Positions 46,667 to 56,345 are shown, counted from the stretch's first letter. The stretch: 64,000 bases of DNA from Bifidobacterium samirii (GCF_003952945.1 NZ_QXGK01000009.1:22314-86313), one strand, 5' to 3'. Numbers and translations are program-made. Notes: generated from the sequence alone by a model not told the origin.

Positions 46667-47201
46667 GGTCACCAACGAAACCGTCTGGACCATCGACCCG
46701 AAGGTCTTCTCCGACCTGGGCGTATGGGTCATGGACCAGATGCGCGTGAGCATCCAGTCCGACCTGACGATCACGTTCGTCGACCCCGAACCGATCGCCG
46801 AACTGCACGAACGGTGGATGAACCTCGAAGGCCCCACCGACGTGATGAGCTTCCCGATGGACGAACTGCGCCCCGGCGACGGCGGCAACGTGCCCGAAGG
46901 CATGCTCGGCGACATCGTGATCTGCCCGTGGGTCGCCGCCCAGCAGGCCGCCGCGGCCGGCCACGGCCCGCTCGAGGAGATGATGCTCCTGACCATCCAC
47001 GGCATCCTCCACCTGCTCGGCTACGACCACGTCGGCCCCGAACAGGAACGCCAGATGTTCGGCCTGCAGCGCCAGCTGCTGCTCACCTTCATCGCCGTGC
47101 GCCACGGCGCCGGCATGCCCGTCGGCCTGCCCGCCGGCAGCCCCGACGCGCTCGCCGAATACGAGGCCACGCACGGCACCAACCGCGCACTGGGCCACTG
47201 A
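46656..47201 (+). CDS. ybeY: Endoribonuclease YbeY
   Basis: 181 residues, a metal-dependent RNase for 16S rRNA 3'-end maturation and ribosome quality control. The zinc-binding motif is [11 protein letters not shown] (115-125). [13 protein letters not shown] and [15 protein letters not shown] precede it. A ~20-residue C-terminal tail extends beyond the family core. It overlaps phoH by 11 bp. ATG 46656 has GGAAAGGAGC upstream. Confidence 0.95.
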   Translation: MSVEVTNETVWTIDPKVFSDLGVWVMDQMRVSIQSDLTITFVDPEPIAELHERWMNLEGPTDVMSFPMDELRPGDGGNVPEGMLGDIVICPWVAAQQAAAAGHGPLEEMMLLTIHGILHLLGYDHVGPEQERQMFGLQRQLLLTFIAVRHGAGMPVGLPAGSPDALAEYEATHGTNRALGH

Positions 47202-47307
47202 CCGGCCCGCCGGCCCGAGAGGCCCGGTCCGGCCCCCGCCGTGCGCGGCCGGGGCCGGACCGACGCGACCACGCACGCGCACACCCCATCCGACAAGAAG
47301 GAAACCC

Positions 47308-48717
47308 ATGCCGTTCGCAGAACCGTCGACCATCATCCTGACGGCTGCCCTGACCGTCGTCGCCGCGCTGCTCGTCTGGCTGTCGCTGAGCATGGCGGCC
47401 GCCGAAAGCGCCGTGTCGCGCGTCACCCGGGCCAGTCTCAACAACCTGATCCTGGAGGTGCAGACCGACCCGGAGGTCTCGCAGTTCCTGCGCATGAAGA
47501 AGATCGCCCGCATCCACAAGGTGCAGCACCTCATCGCCGACCGCTACTCGACCGCCGGCTCGTGCGCGTTCTTCCGCATCGCCTGCAACGTGCTCGACGG
47601 CGTGCTCGTCGCCTGCATCGCATCCCTGTTCGACGCGCCCGTCTGGGCCGGCCTGCTCGCCGGATTCGTCGTGGCGCTCGCCGTGGCCGTCGTGTCGGTG
47701 CTCGTGCGGCCGCGTTCGGCCGGTGCGTACAAGCCGGTCGACATCATGCTCTCGAGCGCCGGCCTCGTGTCGGTCGCCGCGGCGCTCACGCCGTTCGCGC
47801 GCATCGGCGGCCAGCCCGACCTGTCGGACGACGAGGAGCTCGAGAAGATCCAGATCGAGCAGGGCAAGGCGACCATCGACCGCCTCGTCGAGGCGAACGA
47901 CTTCGACCCGGAGATCTCCGAGATGATGCGCAACGTGCTCACGCTCTCCGAGACGCTCACGCGCGAGATCATGGTGCCGCGCACCGACATGATCTGCATC
48001 GAGCGCACGGAGACGCTCGCCGACATGCTGCGCCTGTGCTCGCGCTCCGGCTTCTCGCGCGTGCCGGTCATCGGCGACGACGTCGACGACCTGATCGGCA
48101 TGGCCTACCTCAAGGACGCGGTGCGCGCCACCGCGTTCAACCCGGCCGCCGCCGACCGCGAGGTCGCCTCGATCGTGCGCCATCCGATGCTCGTGCCCGA
48201 ATCCAAGCCCGTCGACGACCTCTTCCACGAGATGCAGCGCACGCGCCAGCACGTCGCCGTCGTCGTCGACGAATACGGCGGCATCGCCGGCCTCGTGACC
48301 ATCGAGGACGCGATCGAGCAGATCGTCGGCGAACTCGAGGACGAGCACGACCGCACCCAGCACGCCGACCCGGAGCGCATCGGGGACGGCCGCTGGAGCA
48401 TGCCGGCGCGCACGCCGATCGCCGACCTGGAGGAGATCTTCGAGATCGACATCGACGAGGACGACGTCGACACCGTGTACGGCCTGCTCACCAAGCTGCT
48501 CGGCCGCGTGCCGATCGTCGGCGCGTCCGCGGTGACGCGCGGACTGCGCCTGACCGCCGTCGACTCGGCGGGCCGGCGCAAGAAGGTGTCGACGATCGTC
48601 GTGGAGCCGGCGCACGTCGAGGGCGTCAAGGATGATAGCGAGACGTCGCGGCACGCCGGGGACGACCGCGCCCCGAAGGCCGACGGCACCGACAACGACA
48701 AGGCAGGCAAGGAGTAG
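47308..48717 (+). CDS. CNNM/CorC (HlyC) family membrane protein with CBS pair
   Basis: 469 residues. A DUF21 (CNNM) membrane domain of three or four helices (~5-170) opens with SLSMAAAESAVSRVTRASLNN. A CBS-domain pair (~215-340) contains EIMVPRTDMICIERTETLAD and VVVDEYGGIAGLVTIEDAIE. A CorC_HlyC transporter-associated domain (~360-440) is followed by an acidic Lys/Asp tail. Family members are linked to Mg2+/Co2+ efflux; older names call them hemolysins without evidence of haemolysis. It stands between ybeY (106 bp) and era (1 bp), its usual actinobacterial position. Confidence 0.9.
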   Translation: MPFAEPSTIILTAALTVVAALLVWLSLSMAAAESAVSRVTRASLNNLILEVQTDPEVSQFLRMKKIARIHKVQHLIADRYSTAGSCAFFRIACNVLDGVLVACIASLFDAPVWAGLLAGFVVALAVAVVSVLVRPRSAGAYKPVDIMLSSAGLVSVAAALTPFARIGGQPDLSDDEELEKIQIEQGKATIDRLVEANDFDPEISEMMRNVLTLSETLTREIMVPRTDMICIERTETLADMLRLCSRSGFSRVPVIGDDVDDLIGMAYLKDAVRATAFNPAAADREVASIVRHPMLVPESKPVDDLFHEMQRTRQHVAVVVDEYGGIAGLVTIEDAIEQIVGELEDEHDRTQHADPERIGDGRWSMPARTPIADLEEIFEIDIDEDDVDTVYGLLTKLLGRVPIVGASAVTRGLRLTAVDSAGRRKKVSTIVVEPAHVEGVKDDSETSRHAGDDRAPKADGTDNDKAGKE

Positions 48718-48718
48718 C

Positions 48719-49702
48719 ATGAGCGAACAGAACGACCATCGTGAGCCGGTGCAGGGCGAAGAGGTCTACCGATCCGGATTCGTGGCCGTCGTGGGCCGCC
48801 CGAACGTGGGCAAGTCCACGCTCATCAACGCGCTGATCGGCAAGCAGATCGCCATCGCGTCGTCCCGTCCGGAGACCACCCGCAAGGCGATCCGCGGCAT
48901 CCTGACGACCGACCACGCGCAGCTCGTGCTCGTCGATACGCCCGGCATCCACCGTCCGCGCACGCTTCTGGGCCAGCGCCTCAACGACATCGTCGACGAA
49001 TCCCTGTCCGACGTGGACGTCATCGCGTTCCTGCTGCCCGCCGACCAGGAGATCGGCCCGGGCGACCGCCGCATCCTGAGCCGTCTGCGCTCCGACTTCG
49101 CCACCAAGCGCGAGGACGGCACGTTCGCATGGCGCGTGCCGCTCATCGCCATCGTCACCAAGATCGACGAGCTCGACCGCGGCCAGCTGATCGACAAGCT
49201 CATCGCGATCAACGAGTTCGCCGACTTCTCCGACATCGTGCCGGTGAGCGCGTTGGAGCACGACAACCTCGACGAGGTGCGCAACGTGCTCATCGACCAC
49301 ACGCCCGAAGGCCCGCAGATGTACCCGGACGACCAGATCAGCGAGGAGCGCCCCGAGGAGACGATCGCCGAGCTGATCCGCGGCGCGTTCCTCGAGGAGC
49401 TGGACGACGAGCTGCCGCATTCGCTGGCCGTCGTCGTCGACTCGATCGAATACCCGTCCGACAACGAGACCGGCGCCGGCTACGACGGCAAGATCGACGT
49501 CATGGTGTCCGTGTACGTGGAGCGCGACTCGCAGAAGCCGATCATCATCGGCAAGGGCGCGGAGCACCTCGTGCGCGTCAAGAAGAAGCTGCGCACGCCC
49601 GTCAACCGCATCGTCGGCGGCAAGGCCCGCCTCGACCTGCACGTCAAGGTCGCCAAGGGCTGGCAGTCCGACCCCAAGCAGCTGGAGAAGCTCGGCTTCT
49701 GA
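48719..49702 (+). CDS. era: GTPase Era
   Basis: 327 residues. The G domain has GRPNVGKST (26-34), a switch region SSRPETTRKAIRGIL, DTPGIHRPR (G3), TKID (G4) and SALEHDN (G5). The C-terminal KH domain has the family motif IIIGKGAEHLVRVKKKLR. Era binds the 3' end of 16S rRNA and checks 30S assembly, fitting the preceding ybeY and phoH. ATG 48719 overlaps the upstream gene region, with AAGGAG at 5 nt. Confidence 0.96.
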   Translation: MSEQNDHREPVQGEEVYRSGFVAVVGRPNVGKSTLINALIGKQIAIASSRPETTRKAIRGILTTDHAQLVLVDTPGIHRPRTLLGQRLNDIVDESLSDVDVIAFLLPADQEIGPGDRRILSRLRSDFATKREDGTFAWRVPLIAIVTKIDELDRGQLIDKLIAINEFADFSDIVPVSALEHDNLDEVRNVLIDHTPEGPQMYPDDQISEERPEETIAELIRGAFLEELDDELPHSLAVVVDSIEYPSDNETGAGYDGKIDVMVSVYVERDSQKPIIIGKGAEHLVRVKKKLRTPVNRIVGGKARLDLHVKVAKGWQSDPKQLEKLGF

Positions 49703-49754
49703 GCCGGGTCGCCGGTCCGGGGTCTCTCCGGGCCGGTCGCTGCGCATAGGACAT

Positions 49755-49802
49755 GACGAAGGCGGGGCGGTCCCTTTCCGGGACCGCCCCGCCTTCGTCG
49801 TC
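49755..49802. terminator. Bidirectional terminator between era (+) and the acyl-CoA ligase (-)
   Basis: Perfect 20-bp stem, 49755-49774 with 49780-49799, 5-nt loop (TTTCC). Confidence 0.85.
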
Positions 49803-49828
49803 ATACCGTGCATACCGTGCATACCGTC
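49802..49828. repeat. Three 9-bp tandem repeats (CATACCGTG)
   Basis: CATACCGTG occurs at 49802-49810 and 49811-49819, with a third copy at 49820-49828 ending in C instead of G. They lie between the terminator and the ligase stop. Confidence 0.85.
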
Positions 49829-49859
49829 GCCGGATGCGGGCGCACCCGGCGACGCGGCG

Positions 49860-51881
49860 TCACTTGCGCTTGGTGTACATCTGCGTGTTGAGCAGCGTCG
49901 CGTAGCGCTTGATCACCTTGGGGCGAATCACCTTCATCGAGGCGGTCATCAGCCCGTTCTCCTGCGTGAACTCCTCGGGCAGGATGATGAACTTGCGCAC
50001 CGATTCGGCGCGAGAGACGCCCTCGTTGGCCTGGTCGACCCACTTCTGCACCTCGGCGCGCACCGCCGCGTTCTCCGCGGCCTGCTCGAGCGTCATGTCG
50101 CGGTCGAGGCCCTTGGCCTCCAGCCACGGGCGCAGCGACGACTCGTCGAGCGTGACGAGCGCGGAGATGAACGGGCGCTTGTCGCCCAGCACGAGCGCCT
50201 GGGAGACGAACTCGCAGCGCTTGATGACCTCCTCGATCGGGCCGGGGGCCACGTTCTTGCCGCCGGCGGTGATGATCAGGTCCTTCTTGCGGCCGGTGAT
50301 GTACAGGAAGCCGTCGTTGTCGAGGCGGCCCAGGTCGCCGGTGGCGTGCCAGCCGTCCTCGCTGAACGCGCCCTCGGTCGCCTCGTCGTTCTTGTGGTAG
50401 CGGTGGAAGACGACCGGGCCGGCGATCTGGATCTCGCCGTCCTCGGCGATGCGGATCGAGAAGCTCGGGAACGGCACGCCGACCGAACCCTCGTGGAACG
50501 GCACGCCGAGCGGGCTGAACGAGCAGGGGGCGGTCGTCTCGGTCAGGCCGTAGCCCTCGTAGACGGGGATGTTCGCGCCGCGGAAGAAGTTCATGAGCTC
50601 CGGGTCGAGCGGCGCGCCGCCGGAGACGATCCACTTGGCGCGGCCGCCCAGCGCGTCGCGCAGCGACTTGTAGACGACCGGGTCGAAGGAGGCACGGCGC
50701 GCGGCGGTCAGGCGCTTGGCGCGGCCGAGCGAGCTGACCTCCTTCATGTACTGCTGGGCGGCGGTGACGGCGGCGGCGAACACGACGCCCTTGGCGCCGT
50801 GGCCGGCCTTCTGCGAGGCCGCGTTGTACACCTTCTCCAGCACGCGCGGCACGACGATCATGACGGTCGGGCGCGCCACCTGCAGGTCGGCGAGCAGCGT
50901 CTGGATGCCGGTGGCGATGTAGACGTGCAGGTTGCTGGCGACCACGATGTAGTTGATCGCGCGGGCGAAGGTGTGCGCCTGGGGGAGGAACAGCAGGATC
51001 GAGCCGTCCTTGTCGTGCATGAGCAGGTCGGGCATGTAGTCGCGCAGGTTGAACGCGTCGGTGCAGTAGTGCTCGTGCGTCATCTCGACGCCCTTGGGCG
51101 CCGACGTGGAGCCGGACGTGTAGATGATCGAGCACAAGTCGGTCTTCCTGAGGGACGCGATGCGCGCGTCGAGCTCCTCGTCGCTCACCGAGTCGCCGTA
51201 CGCGGCGATCTCGTCGAGGCCGCCGGTCTCGATGCAGATGATGTGCTCCAGGGACGGGCAGTCGTCGATCGCGCCGTCCGCCTTGTCGCGCATGTCGGTG
51301 GTCTGCACGATGAGCAGGCGCGCGTCGGAGTTGTCGACGATGTTGCGGATCTGCTCGGCCGAATCGGTGTCGTAGATCGAGGCGAGCACGCCGCCGCACG
51401 CCATGATCGCGCAGTCGGCCAGGTCCCACTCGTAGGAGGTGCGGCACATGAACGCGACCGTGTCGCCCTTCTTCAGGCCGTAGTGGATCAGGCCCTTGGC
51501 GACCTGACGGGCCTCGGCGAGGAACTCGTCGGCGGTCTTGGTGACCCACTCGCCGTCGCGCTTGAACGTGTACAGCGGCTTGTCGCCCATGCGTTCGGCG
51601 CGGTCGCGGTACACGTCGTAGATCGTCGTGTGCTCGGGCAGCGGGGGAATGCCCTCGGTCCGGGCGGTCAGCAGACCGGTGGCCGGGTCGACGAACGTGG
51701 TCGTCGGATATCCCGGACCCCACTCGTCGGTGTGGGGCAGCTCGACGACGGTCTCGCCCGGCGTGTACTCGGGGCGGTCCGAGGCGTCGTCGCCGACAGG
51801 GTGGACGAAGTCACCTCCCAGCCGCAACGCCTTCTGCATCAGGCCGGCCGCCTGCTTGTTCAACGAGGTGATGACGGACAC
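49860..51881 (-). CDS. Long-chain fatty acid--CoA ligase (AMP-forming; FadD15-like)
   Basis: 673 residues of the ANL adenylating superfamily. The AMP-binding P-loop-like motif is SIIYTSGSTSAPKGVEMTH. A8-type motifs follow: YEGYGLTETTAPCSF, GWHATGDLGRLDNDGFLYITG and KKDLIITAGGKNVAP. The catalytic Lys-containing C-terminal region ends KVIKRYATLLNTQMYTKRK. It activates fatty acids to acyl-CoA for lipid synthesis or remodelling. The frame is open to ATG 51911, but GTG 51881 has an AGGAG ribosome site at 7 nt and is preferred. The gene stands alone, divergent from pntA. Confidence 0.9.
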   Translation of the reverse strand: MSVITSLNKQAAGLMQKALRLGGDFVHPVGDDASDRPEYTPGETVVELPHTDEWGPGYPTTTFVDPATGLLTARTEGIPPLPEHTTIYDVYRDRAERMGDKPLYTFKRDGEWVTKTADEFLAEARQVAKGLIHYGLKKGDTVAFMCRTSYEWDLADCAIMACGGVLASIYDTDSAEQIRNIVDNSDARLLIVQTTDMRDKADGAIDDCPSLEHIICIETGGLDEIAAYGDSVSDEELDARIASLRKTDLCSIIYTSGSTSAPKGVEMTHEHYCTDAFNLRDYMPDLLMHDKDGSILLFLPQAHTFARAINYIVVASNLHVYIATGIQTLLADLQVARPTVMIVVPRVLEKVYNAASQKAGHGAKGVVFAAAVTAAQQYMKEVSSLGRAKRLTAARRASFDPVVYKSLRDALGGRAKWIVSGGAPLDPELMNFFRGANIPVYEGYGLTETTAPCSFSPLGVPFHEGSVGVPFPSFSIRIAEDGEIQIAGPVVFHRYHKNDEATEGAFSEDGWHATGDLGRLDNDGFLYITGRKKDLIITAGGKNVAPGPIEEVIKRCEFVSQALVLGDKRPFISALVTLDESSLRPWLEAKGLDRDMTLEQAAENAAVRAEVQKWVDQANEGVSRAESVRKFIILPEEFTQENGLMTASMKVIRPKVIKRYATLLNTQMYTKRK

Positions 51882-52108
51882 GAAAACTCTCCTTGGAAAA
51901 TCGCGAACCATGCGATGATGGTCTTCTCAATCTCCGAATGATAATCGCGTTTCGCCCGCCCGTCACCTTACGGTGGCGTAGGCGGAGGGCGGCGTGGCGT
52001 GCGTTCCGGAGCGCGCCCGGCCCCGCGATCCGATGGGCCCCCGGAAGGCTTTCGGGGCGGGGCTATTCATTAAATGGACCGCCGTGCCTCAAGATTCGGC
52101 GTCCTCGC

Positions 52109-52114
52109 TACACT
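52109..52114 (+). promoter_or_regulatory. Putative -10 of the pnt operon
   Basis: TACACT lies 57 bp before the pntA start. The 51882-52170 interval also has to hold the divergent ligase promoter. I see no convincing -35. Confidence 0.4.
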
Positions 52115-52170
52115 GTACCGCTGTATGCCAGCACACTCGGATGTGTGTGATTAGTGAAGAAAGGGCTCTC

Positions 52171-53301
52171 ATGGCTGCAACCCAAGAAGCCACCGTGGTC
52201 TTCGGTGTTCTGAACGAGACATCCGAAACCGAGTCCCGCGTCGCGCTGACGCCGGACATCGTCACCCGGTTGCGCAAGGCGGGCGTCTCCTGCCTGATCG
52301 AACGCGGCGCCGGACGCGCCGCCCAGTACACCGACGACGACTACGTCAAGGCCGGCGCCGAAGTGCTCGCCGCCGACGAGGTCATCGCCAAGGCCGACGC
52401 GCTCGGATTCGTCGACCGTCCCTCCGCCGCCGTCCTCGGCCGCATCAAGCCCGGCACGTGGGTGATCGGCATGCTCGGCTCGTTCACCGACGCCGACTAC
52501 GTCGCCGCGCTCGAGAAGGCCGGCATCGTGGGCGTCGGCATCGAGAAGCTGCCGCGCCAGCTCAGCTCCGCCCAGTCCATGGACGAGATGACCTCCCAGA
52601 ACTCCGTCATGGGCTACAAGGCCGCGCTCGTCGCCGCCAACGCCTACGGATCGTTCTTCCCGATGATGACCACCGCCGCCGGCACCATCCGCCCGGCCAA
52701 GGTCCTCATCCTGGGCGCCGGCATCGCCGGCCTGCAGGCCATCGGCACCGCCAAGCGCCTCGGCGCGGTCGTCACCGCGTACGACGTGCGCCCCGCCTCC
52801 CGCGGCGAGGTCGAATCCCTGGGCGCCAAGTTCCTCGACCTGGGCCTCGACTTCTCCGCCGGCCAGGGCGAGGGCGGCTACGCGCGCGCCCTGAGCGCCG
52901 AGGAGCAGGCCGCCCAGCAGGCCGCCGTCGACAAGAAGGCCGCCGGATTCGACGTCATCATCACCACCGCGAAGGTCCCGGGCCGCAAGCCCCCGATGCT
53001 GCTCACCAAGGCCGGCGTCGACGGCCTCAAGCGCGGCGCCGTGATCGTCGACTGCGCCGCCAGCGAGCTGGGCGGCAACGTCGAAGGCTCCAAGGTCGGC
53101 ACGCAGGTCACCGAAGGCGGCGTCACCATCATCGGCGCACCCTACCTGGCCAGCGAGGTCGCCAACACCGCGTCCAACCTGCTGGCGCGCAACGTGGCCG
53201 ACGTGCTCGCCCACTTCGTGCGCGACGGCAAGCTGGGCATCGACCTGTCCCAGGAGCTCGACGACGCGCTCGTCGTCGCCGGCCGTCCCACCGCCGCGTA
53301 G
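52171..53301 (+). CDS. pntA1: NAD(P) transhydrogenase subunit alpha 1 (soluble NAD(H)-binding part)
   Basis: 376 residues. This is the NAD-binding domain I of proton-translocating transhydrogenase, encoded separately from its membrane part. It opens with GVLNETSETESRVALTPDIV. Further landmarks are the RQLSSAQSMDEMTSQNSVMG motif, the Rossmann motif ILGAGIAGLQAIGTAKRLGA, and the mobile-loop region KKAAGFDVIITTAKVPGRKP. It binds NADH and passes hydride to NADP+ on PntB. ATG 52171 with GAAGAAAGGG at 6 nt is used. The frame is open upstream without a ribosome site. Confidence 0.95.
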   Translation: MAATQEATVVFGVLNETSETESRVALTPDIVTRLRKAGVSCLIERGAGRAAQYTDDDYVKAGAEVLAADEVIAKADALGFVDRPSAAVLGRIKPGTWVIGMLGSFTDADYVAALEKAGIVGVGIEKLPRQLSSAQSMDEMTSQNSVMGYKAALVAANAYGSFFPMMTTAAGTIRPAKVLILGAGIAGLQAIGTAKRLGAVVTAYDVRPASRGEVESLGAKFLDLGLDFSAGQGEGGYARALSAEEQAAQQAAVDKKAAGFDVIITTAKVPGRKPPMLLTKAGVDGLKRGAVIVDCAASELGGNVEGSKVGTQVTEGGVTIIGAPYLASEVANTASNLLARNVADVLAHFVRDGKLGIDLSQELDDALVVAGRPTAA

Positions 53302-53334
53302 GCGACGCATCCCAAGGAAAGCGAGAAAAGAACC

Positions 53335-53640
53335 ATGGATATCGTCGTAGCGATCACCCTGTTCGCCCTGGCGCTGCTCATCGGCGTCGAAGTCATCGGC
53401 AAGGTGCCCGCCACCCTGCACACCCCGCTCATGTCGGGCGCCAACTCCATCCACGGCATCGTCATCGTCGGCGTGGTCATCGTCGCCGCGCACGCCACGT
53501 CCGTGCTGGCCTGGGTGTTCATCTTCCTGGCCGCCGTGCTGGGCACGATGAACGTCGTCGGCGGCTACGTGGTCACCGACCGCATGCTGGAGATGTTCAA
53601 GTCCGACAAGTCGAAGAAGAAGGACCAGGAAGGCAAGTAA
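53335..53640 (+). CDS. pntA2: NAD(P) transhydrogenase subunit alpha 2 (membrane part)
   Basis: 101 residues with three membrane helices: ITLFALALLIGVEVIGKVPATLHTPL-type start, the SGANSIHGIVIVGVVIV helix, and FIFLAAVLGTMNVVGGYVVT. It ends in a Lys-rich tail (DKSKKKDQEGK). It corresponds to the C-terminal membrane helices of E. coli PntA, split off here as in Rhodospirillum-type three-subunit enzymes. Its stop abuts the pntB start with no gap. Confidence 0.93.
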   Translation: MDIVVAITLFALALLIGVEVIGKVPATLHTPLMSGANSIHGIVIVGVVIVAAHATSVLAWVFIFLAAVLGTMNVVGGYVVTDRMLEMFKSDKSKKKDQEGK

Positions 53641-55092
53641 ATGCAGACTATCGAAGCGATGCTGAGCACCCCGCTCGGCGTGGTCGAATGGTTCGTCTAC
53701 CTGTTGGCCGCCGTGATGTTCGTCGTCGGCCTGCACCTGATGAACTCCCCGAAGACCGCCCGCAAGGGCAACCTGATCTCCGCGGCCGGCATGGTCATGG
53801 CGTGCGCGATGGCGTTCATCGTGCTGTTCGCCGGCGAGATCGCCAACGGCTTCCAGCACGGCGTGGCCGTCGCGCTGCTGATCGCGGGCATCGCGATCGG
53901 CGCCGTGGCCGGCGTGTGGAGCGCCAAGAAGGTCAAGATGACCGACATGCCGCAGCTCGTCTCCGTGTTCAACACGGTCGGCGGCGGCGCGGCCGCCCTC
54001 GTCGCCCTCAACGACATCCTCAACTCCGAGGACGCCTCCGGCCCCGGCATCGTCGTGCTGATCACCGCCGGCCTGGGCATCATGATCGGCTCGGTCACCT
54101 TCACCGGCTCGCTCGTCGCCGCCGGCAAGCTGCAGGGCGTCAAGTTCCTGCGCAAGCTGACCCTACCGGCCAAGGGCGTGTGGAACGTCGCGTTCATCGT
54201 CCTGACGGTCGCCTCGTTCGTCATGCTGTGCGTCCAGCCGGCCAACGCCGTGCTGTGGTGCGTGCTGACGACCGTGTTCGCCCTGTGCTACGGCCTCGTG
54301 TTCGTCATCCCGATCGGCGGCGCCGACATGCCCGTCGTCATCTCCGTGCTCAACGCGTGCACCGGCACCGCCGTCGCCATGAGCGGTCTGGCGATCAACA
54401 ACATCGCCCTGATCGTGGCCGGCGCCCTCGTCGGCGCGGCCGGCGTGACCCTGTCCATCGACATGTCCAAGGCCATGAACCGCCCGCTGATGAGCGTCCT
54501 CGCCGGCGGCTTCGGCGGCGGCTCCTCCGCGTCGGCCGACGCCGAAGGCCCCGAAGGCACGATGAAGGAGACCACCGCCGACGACGTGGCCGTCCAGCTC
54601 GTCTACGCGGAGAAGGTCATCTTCGTGCCCGGCTTCGGCCTGGCGCAGGCGCAGGCCCAGCGCGAGCTCGCCGACCTGGGCGAGCTGCTCAAGGGCCACG
54701 GCGTCGAGGTGTCCTACGCGATCCACCCGGTCGCCGGCCGTATGCCCGGCCACATGAACGTGCTGCTCGCCGAGGCCAACGTGCCGTACGAGGAGCTCGT
54801 CGACCTCGACGACATCAACCCGCAGTTCCCGTCCTCCAACGTGGCGCTCGTCGTCGGCGCTAACGACGTGACCAACCCGGCCGCCCGCCGCGAGGGCACC
54901 CCGGTCTCCGGCATGCCGATCCTCGACGTCGACATGGCCCAGAACGTGGTCGTCATGAAGCGCGGCCGCGGCAAGGGCTACGCCGGCATCGAGAACGAGC
55001 TGTACTTCAAGGACAACACGCAGATGCTGTTCGGCGACGCGAAGTCCGGCCTGCAGGCCGTCATCGCCGCCGTCAAGGAGCTGATCGCGTAA
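53641..55092 (+). CDS. pntB: NAD(P) transhydrogenase subunit beta
   Basis: 483 residues. Eight to nine membrane helices (~10-265) are followed by the NADP(H)-binding domain III (~300-483). Landmarks include VFNTVGGGAAALVALND, the helix IGGADMPVVISVLNACTGTA, and domain III FVPGFGLAQAQAQRELADL, HPVAGRMPGHMNVLLAEANV and KRGRGKGYAGIENELYF. With PntA1/A2 it uses the proton gradient to make NADPH from NADH. ATG directly follows the pntA2 stop. The operon ends in a hairpin. Confidence 0.96.
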   Translation: MQTIEAMLSTPLGVVEWFVYLLAAVMFVVGLHLMNSPKTARKGNLISAAGMVMACAMAFIVLFAGEIANGFQHGVAVALLIAGIAIGAVAGVWSAKKVKMTDMPQLVSVFNTVGGGAAALVALNDILNSEDASGPGIVVLITAGLGIMIGSVTFTGSLVAAGKLQGVKFLRKLTLPAKGVWNVAFIVLTVASFVMLCVQPANAVLWCVLTTVFALCYGLVFVIPIGGADMPVVISVLNACTGTAVAMSGLAINNIALIVAGALVGAAGVTLSIDMSKAMNRPLMSVLAGGFGGGSSASADAEGPEGTMKETTADDVAVQLVYAEKVIFVPGFGLAQAQAQRELADLGELLKGHGVEVSYAIHPVAGRMPGHMNVLLAEANVPYEELVDLDDINPQFPSSNVALVVGANDVTNPAARREGTPVSGMPILDVDMAQNVVVMKRGRGKGYAGIENELYFKDNTQMLFGDAKSGLQAVIAAVKELIA

Positions 55093-55123
55093 CGCCGTCC
55101 GGCTCGCGAAGGCGATACGACTA

Positions 55124-55162
55124 GGGCGGCGGTTCCCCGGGAGGGGAGCCGCCGCCCTTCTT
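55124..55162 (+). terminator. Terminator of the pnt operon
   Basis: 15-bp stem, GGGCGGCGGTTCCCC (55124-55138) with GGGGAGCCGCCGCCC (55143-55157; one T-G wobble), 4-nt loop, then TTCTTCAT. Confidence 0.85.
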
Positions 55163-55193
55163 CATGTCCCGGGCGTCGCGCCCGGGCCGGCCG

Positions 55194-56183
55194 TCACAGG
55201 CCGAACGTGCGCGTGACGAAGCGCTCCACCTTGCGCCAGTACACCTCGGGCGCCGCGACGGCGGCCATCGTATGCTCGGCGCCCGGGACGAGCAGCGCCT
55301 GACGGTCCAGGCTCGCGCACGCGTCATGGTTGCGCTGCAGGCAGGACGGGGATACGAACGAGTCGGCGCCGCCGTGGACGAACAGCATCGGGATCGTCGT
55401 ATGGCGCAGCGCGCGCGTGCACGACGCGTCCTCGAACCGCCATCCGGCGCGCCGGCGGCACACCAGCGACGAGAGCGTGACCATCAGACGCGCCACGGCC
55501 CGCGGCATGCGGAACATCGAACGGGCGACCTGCGTGAACTGGTCGGTCACCGACGCGTAGCCGGAATCCTCCACGGCGGCGACCACGTTGCGCGGCAGCC
55601 GCGGATCGCCGGCCGCCATCATCACCGTCGCCGCGCCCATCGAATTGCCGTGCAGCAGGATGCGCGCCTGCGGGTCGGAATCGACGACCAGACGGATCCA
55701 GTCGAGCAGGTCGTTGCGCTCCAGCCATCCCATGCCCACGTAACGGCCCTCGCTCAGCTCGTGCGCGCGCTGAGCGGGCACGAGCACGGTGAACCCCATG
55801 CGGGCGTATCGGTGCGCCCAACGCGCCATCTCCGCAGGCTCGCCCGTATAGCCGTGGCAGCAGATCGCGAACAGGTGCGGCTTCGGATCGGCGCAATCCG
55901 GGTCGAACAGCCAGGCGTGCAGCAGCAGGTCGTCGTCGGACACGATCGTGACCGGCTGCTTGGCCTCCTCGAACCATGCCGCCGCGGCCGCGCCCTCCGG
56001 ATCGTCGAACGGCGCGCCGGCCGCGTCGGCACCGGCCTTGCGGTCGGGGGAGAACATCGAACGGGGCGCCTTCGTGTCGAGCGCGAACGAGAACAGCCCG
56101 TTCGCGCCGAGCGCCGCGGCCGCGCCCAGCGTGCCGACGGCCGTCGCGGCGGAGATGATGACGTTGCGGGTGATGCGCTTCAT
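55194..56183 (-). CDS. Alpha/beta hydrolase, membrane-anchored or secreted
   Basis: 329 residues. An N-terminal hydrophobic segment (~5-30, MKRITRNVIISAATAVGTLG) suggests a signal anchor. The hydrolase fold has HLFAICCHGYTGEPAEMARW (oxyanion region), the nucleophile elbow LLHGNSMGAATVM with Ser, the acid in FVHGGADSFVSPSC, and His in PGAEHTMAAVA. It resembles BAAT/dienelactone-like serine hydrolases of unknown substrate. The frame is open to 56654, but a TACAAT -10 at 56221-56226 (minus strand) and the placement of the signal segment favour ATG 56183. Confidence 0.82.
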   Translation of the reverse strand: MKRITRNVIISAATAVGTLGAAAALGANGLFSFALDTKAPRSMFSPDRKAGADAAGAPFDDPEGAAAAAWFEEAKQPVTIVSDDDLLLHAWLFDPDCADPKPHLFAICCHGYTGEPAEMARWAHRYARMGFTVLVPAQRAHELSEGRYVGMGWLERNDLLDWIRLVVDSDPQARILLHGNSMGAATVMMAAGDPRLPRNVVAAVEDSGYASVTDQFTQVARSMFRMPRAVARLMVTLSSLVCRRRAGWRFEDASCTRALRHTTIPMLFVHGGADSFVSPSCLQRNHDACASLDRQALLVPGAEHTMAAVAAPEVYWRKVERFVTRTFGL

Positions 56184-56220
56184 TGCAGCCTCGATTCGAT
56201 CGATCCGATATACCGCAACC

Positions 56221-56226
56221 ATTGTA
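56221..56226 (-). promoter_or_regulatory. Putative -10 of the alpha/beta hydrolase gene
   Basis: TACAAT read on the minus strand, 37 bp before the chosen start. It shares the 56184-56502 intergenic region with the divergent rplY promoter. Confidence 0.5.
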
Positions 56227-56339
56227 ACGGCGCGCGGCCGCTCCCGGCGGGAACGACCGGCGGGGGAGTCCGGCGCGCCCGACGCCGACGGACGGACGCG
56301 CCGGACCGTCGTCCCGGCCGCCGTTGTCCGGACCCGCGG

Positions 56340-56345
56340 TATACT
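56340..56345 (+). promoter_or_regulatory. Putative -10 of rplY
   Basis: TATACT, predicting a ~150-nt leader. That leader holds a 7-bp hairpin (CGTCCGC 56376-56382 with GCGGACG 56386-56392). I see no other structure in the 319-bp gap between the hydrolase and rplY. Confidence 0.55.
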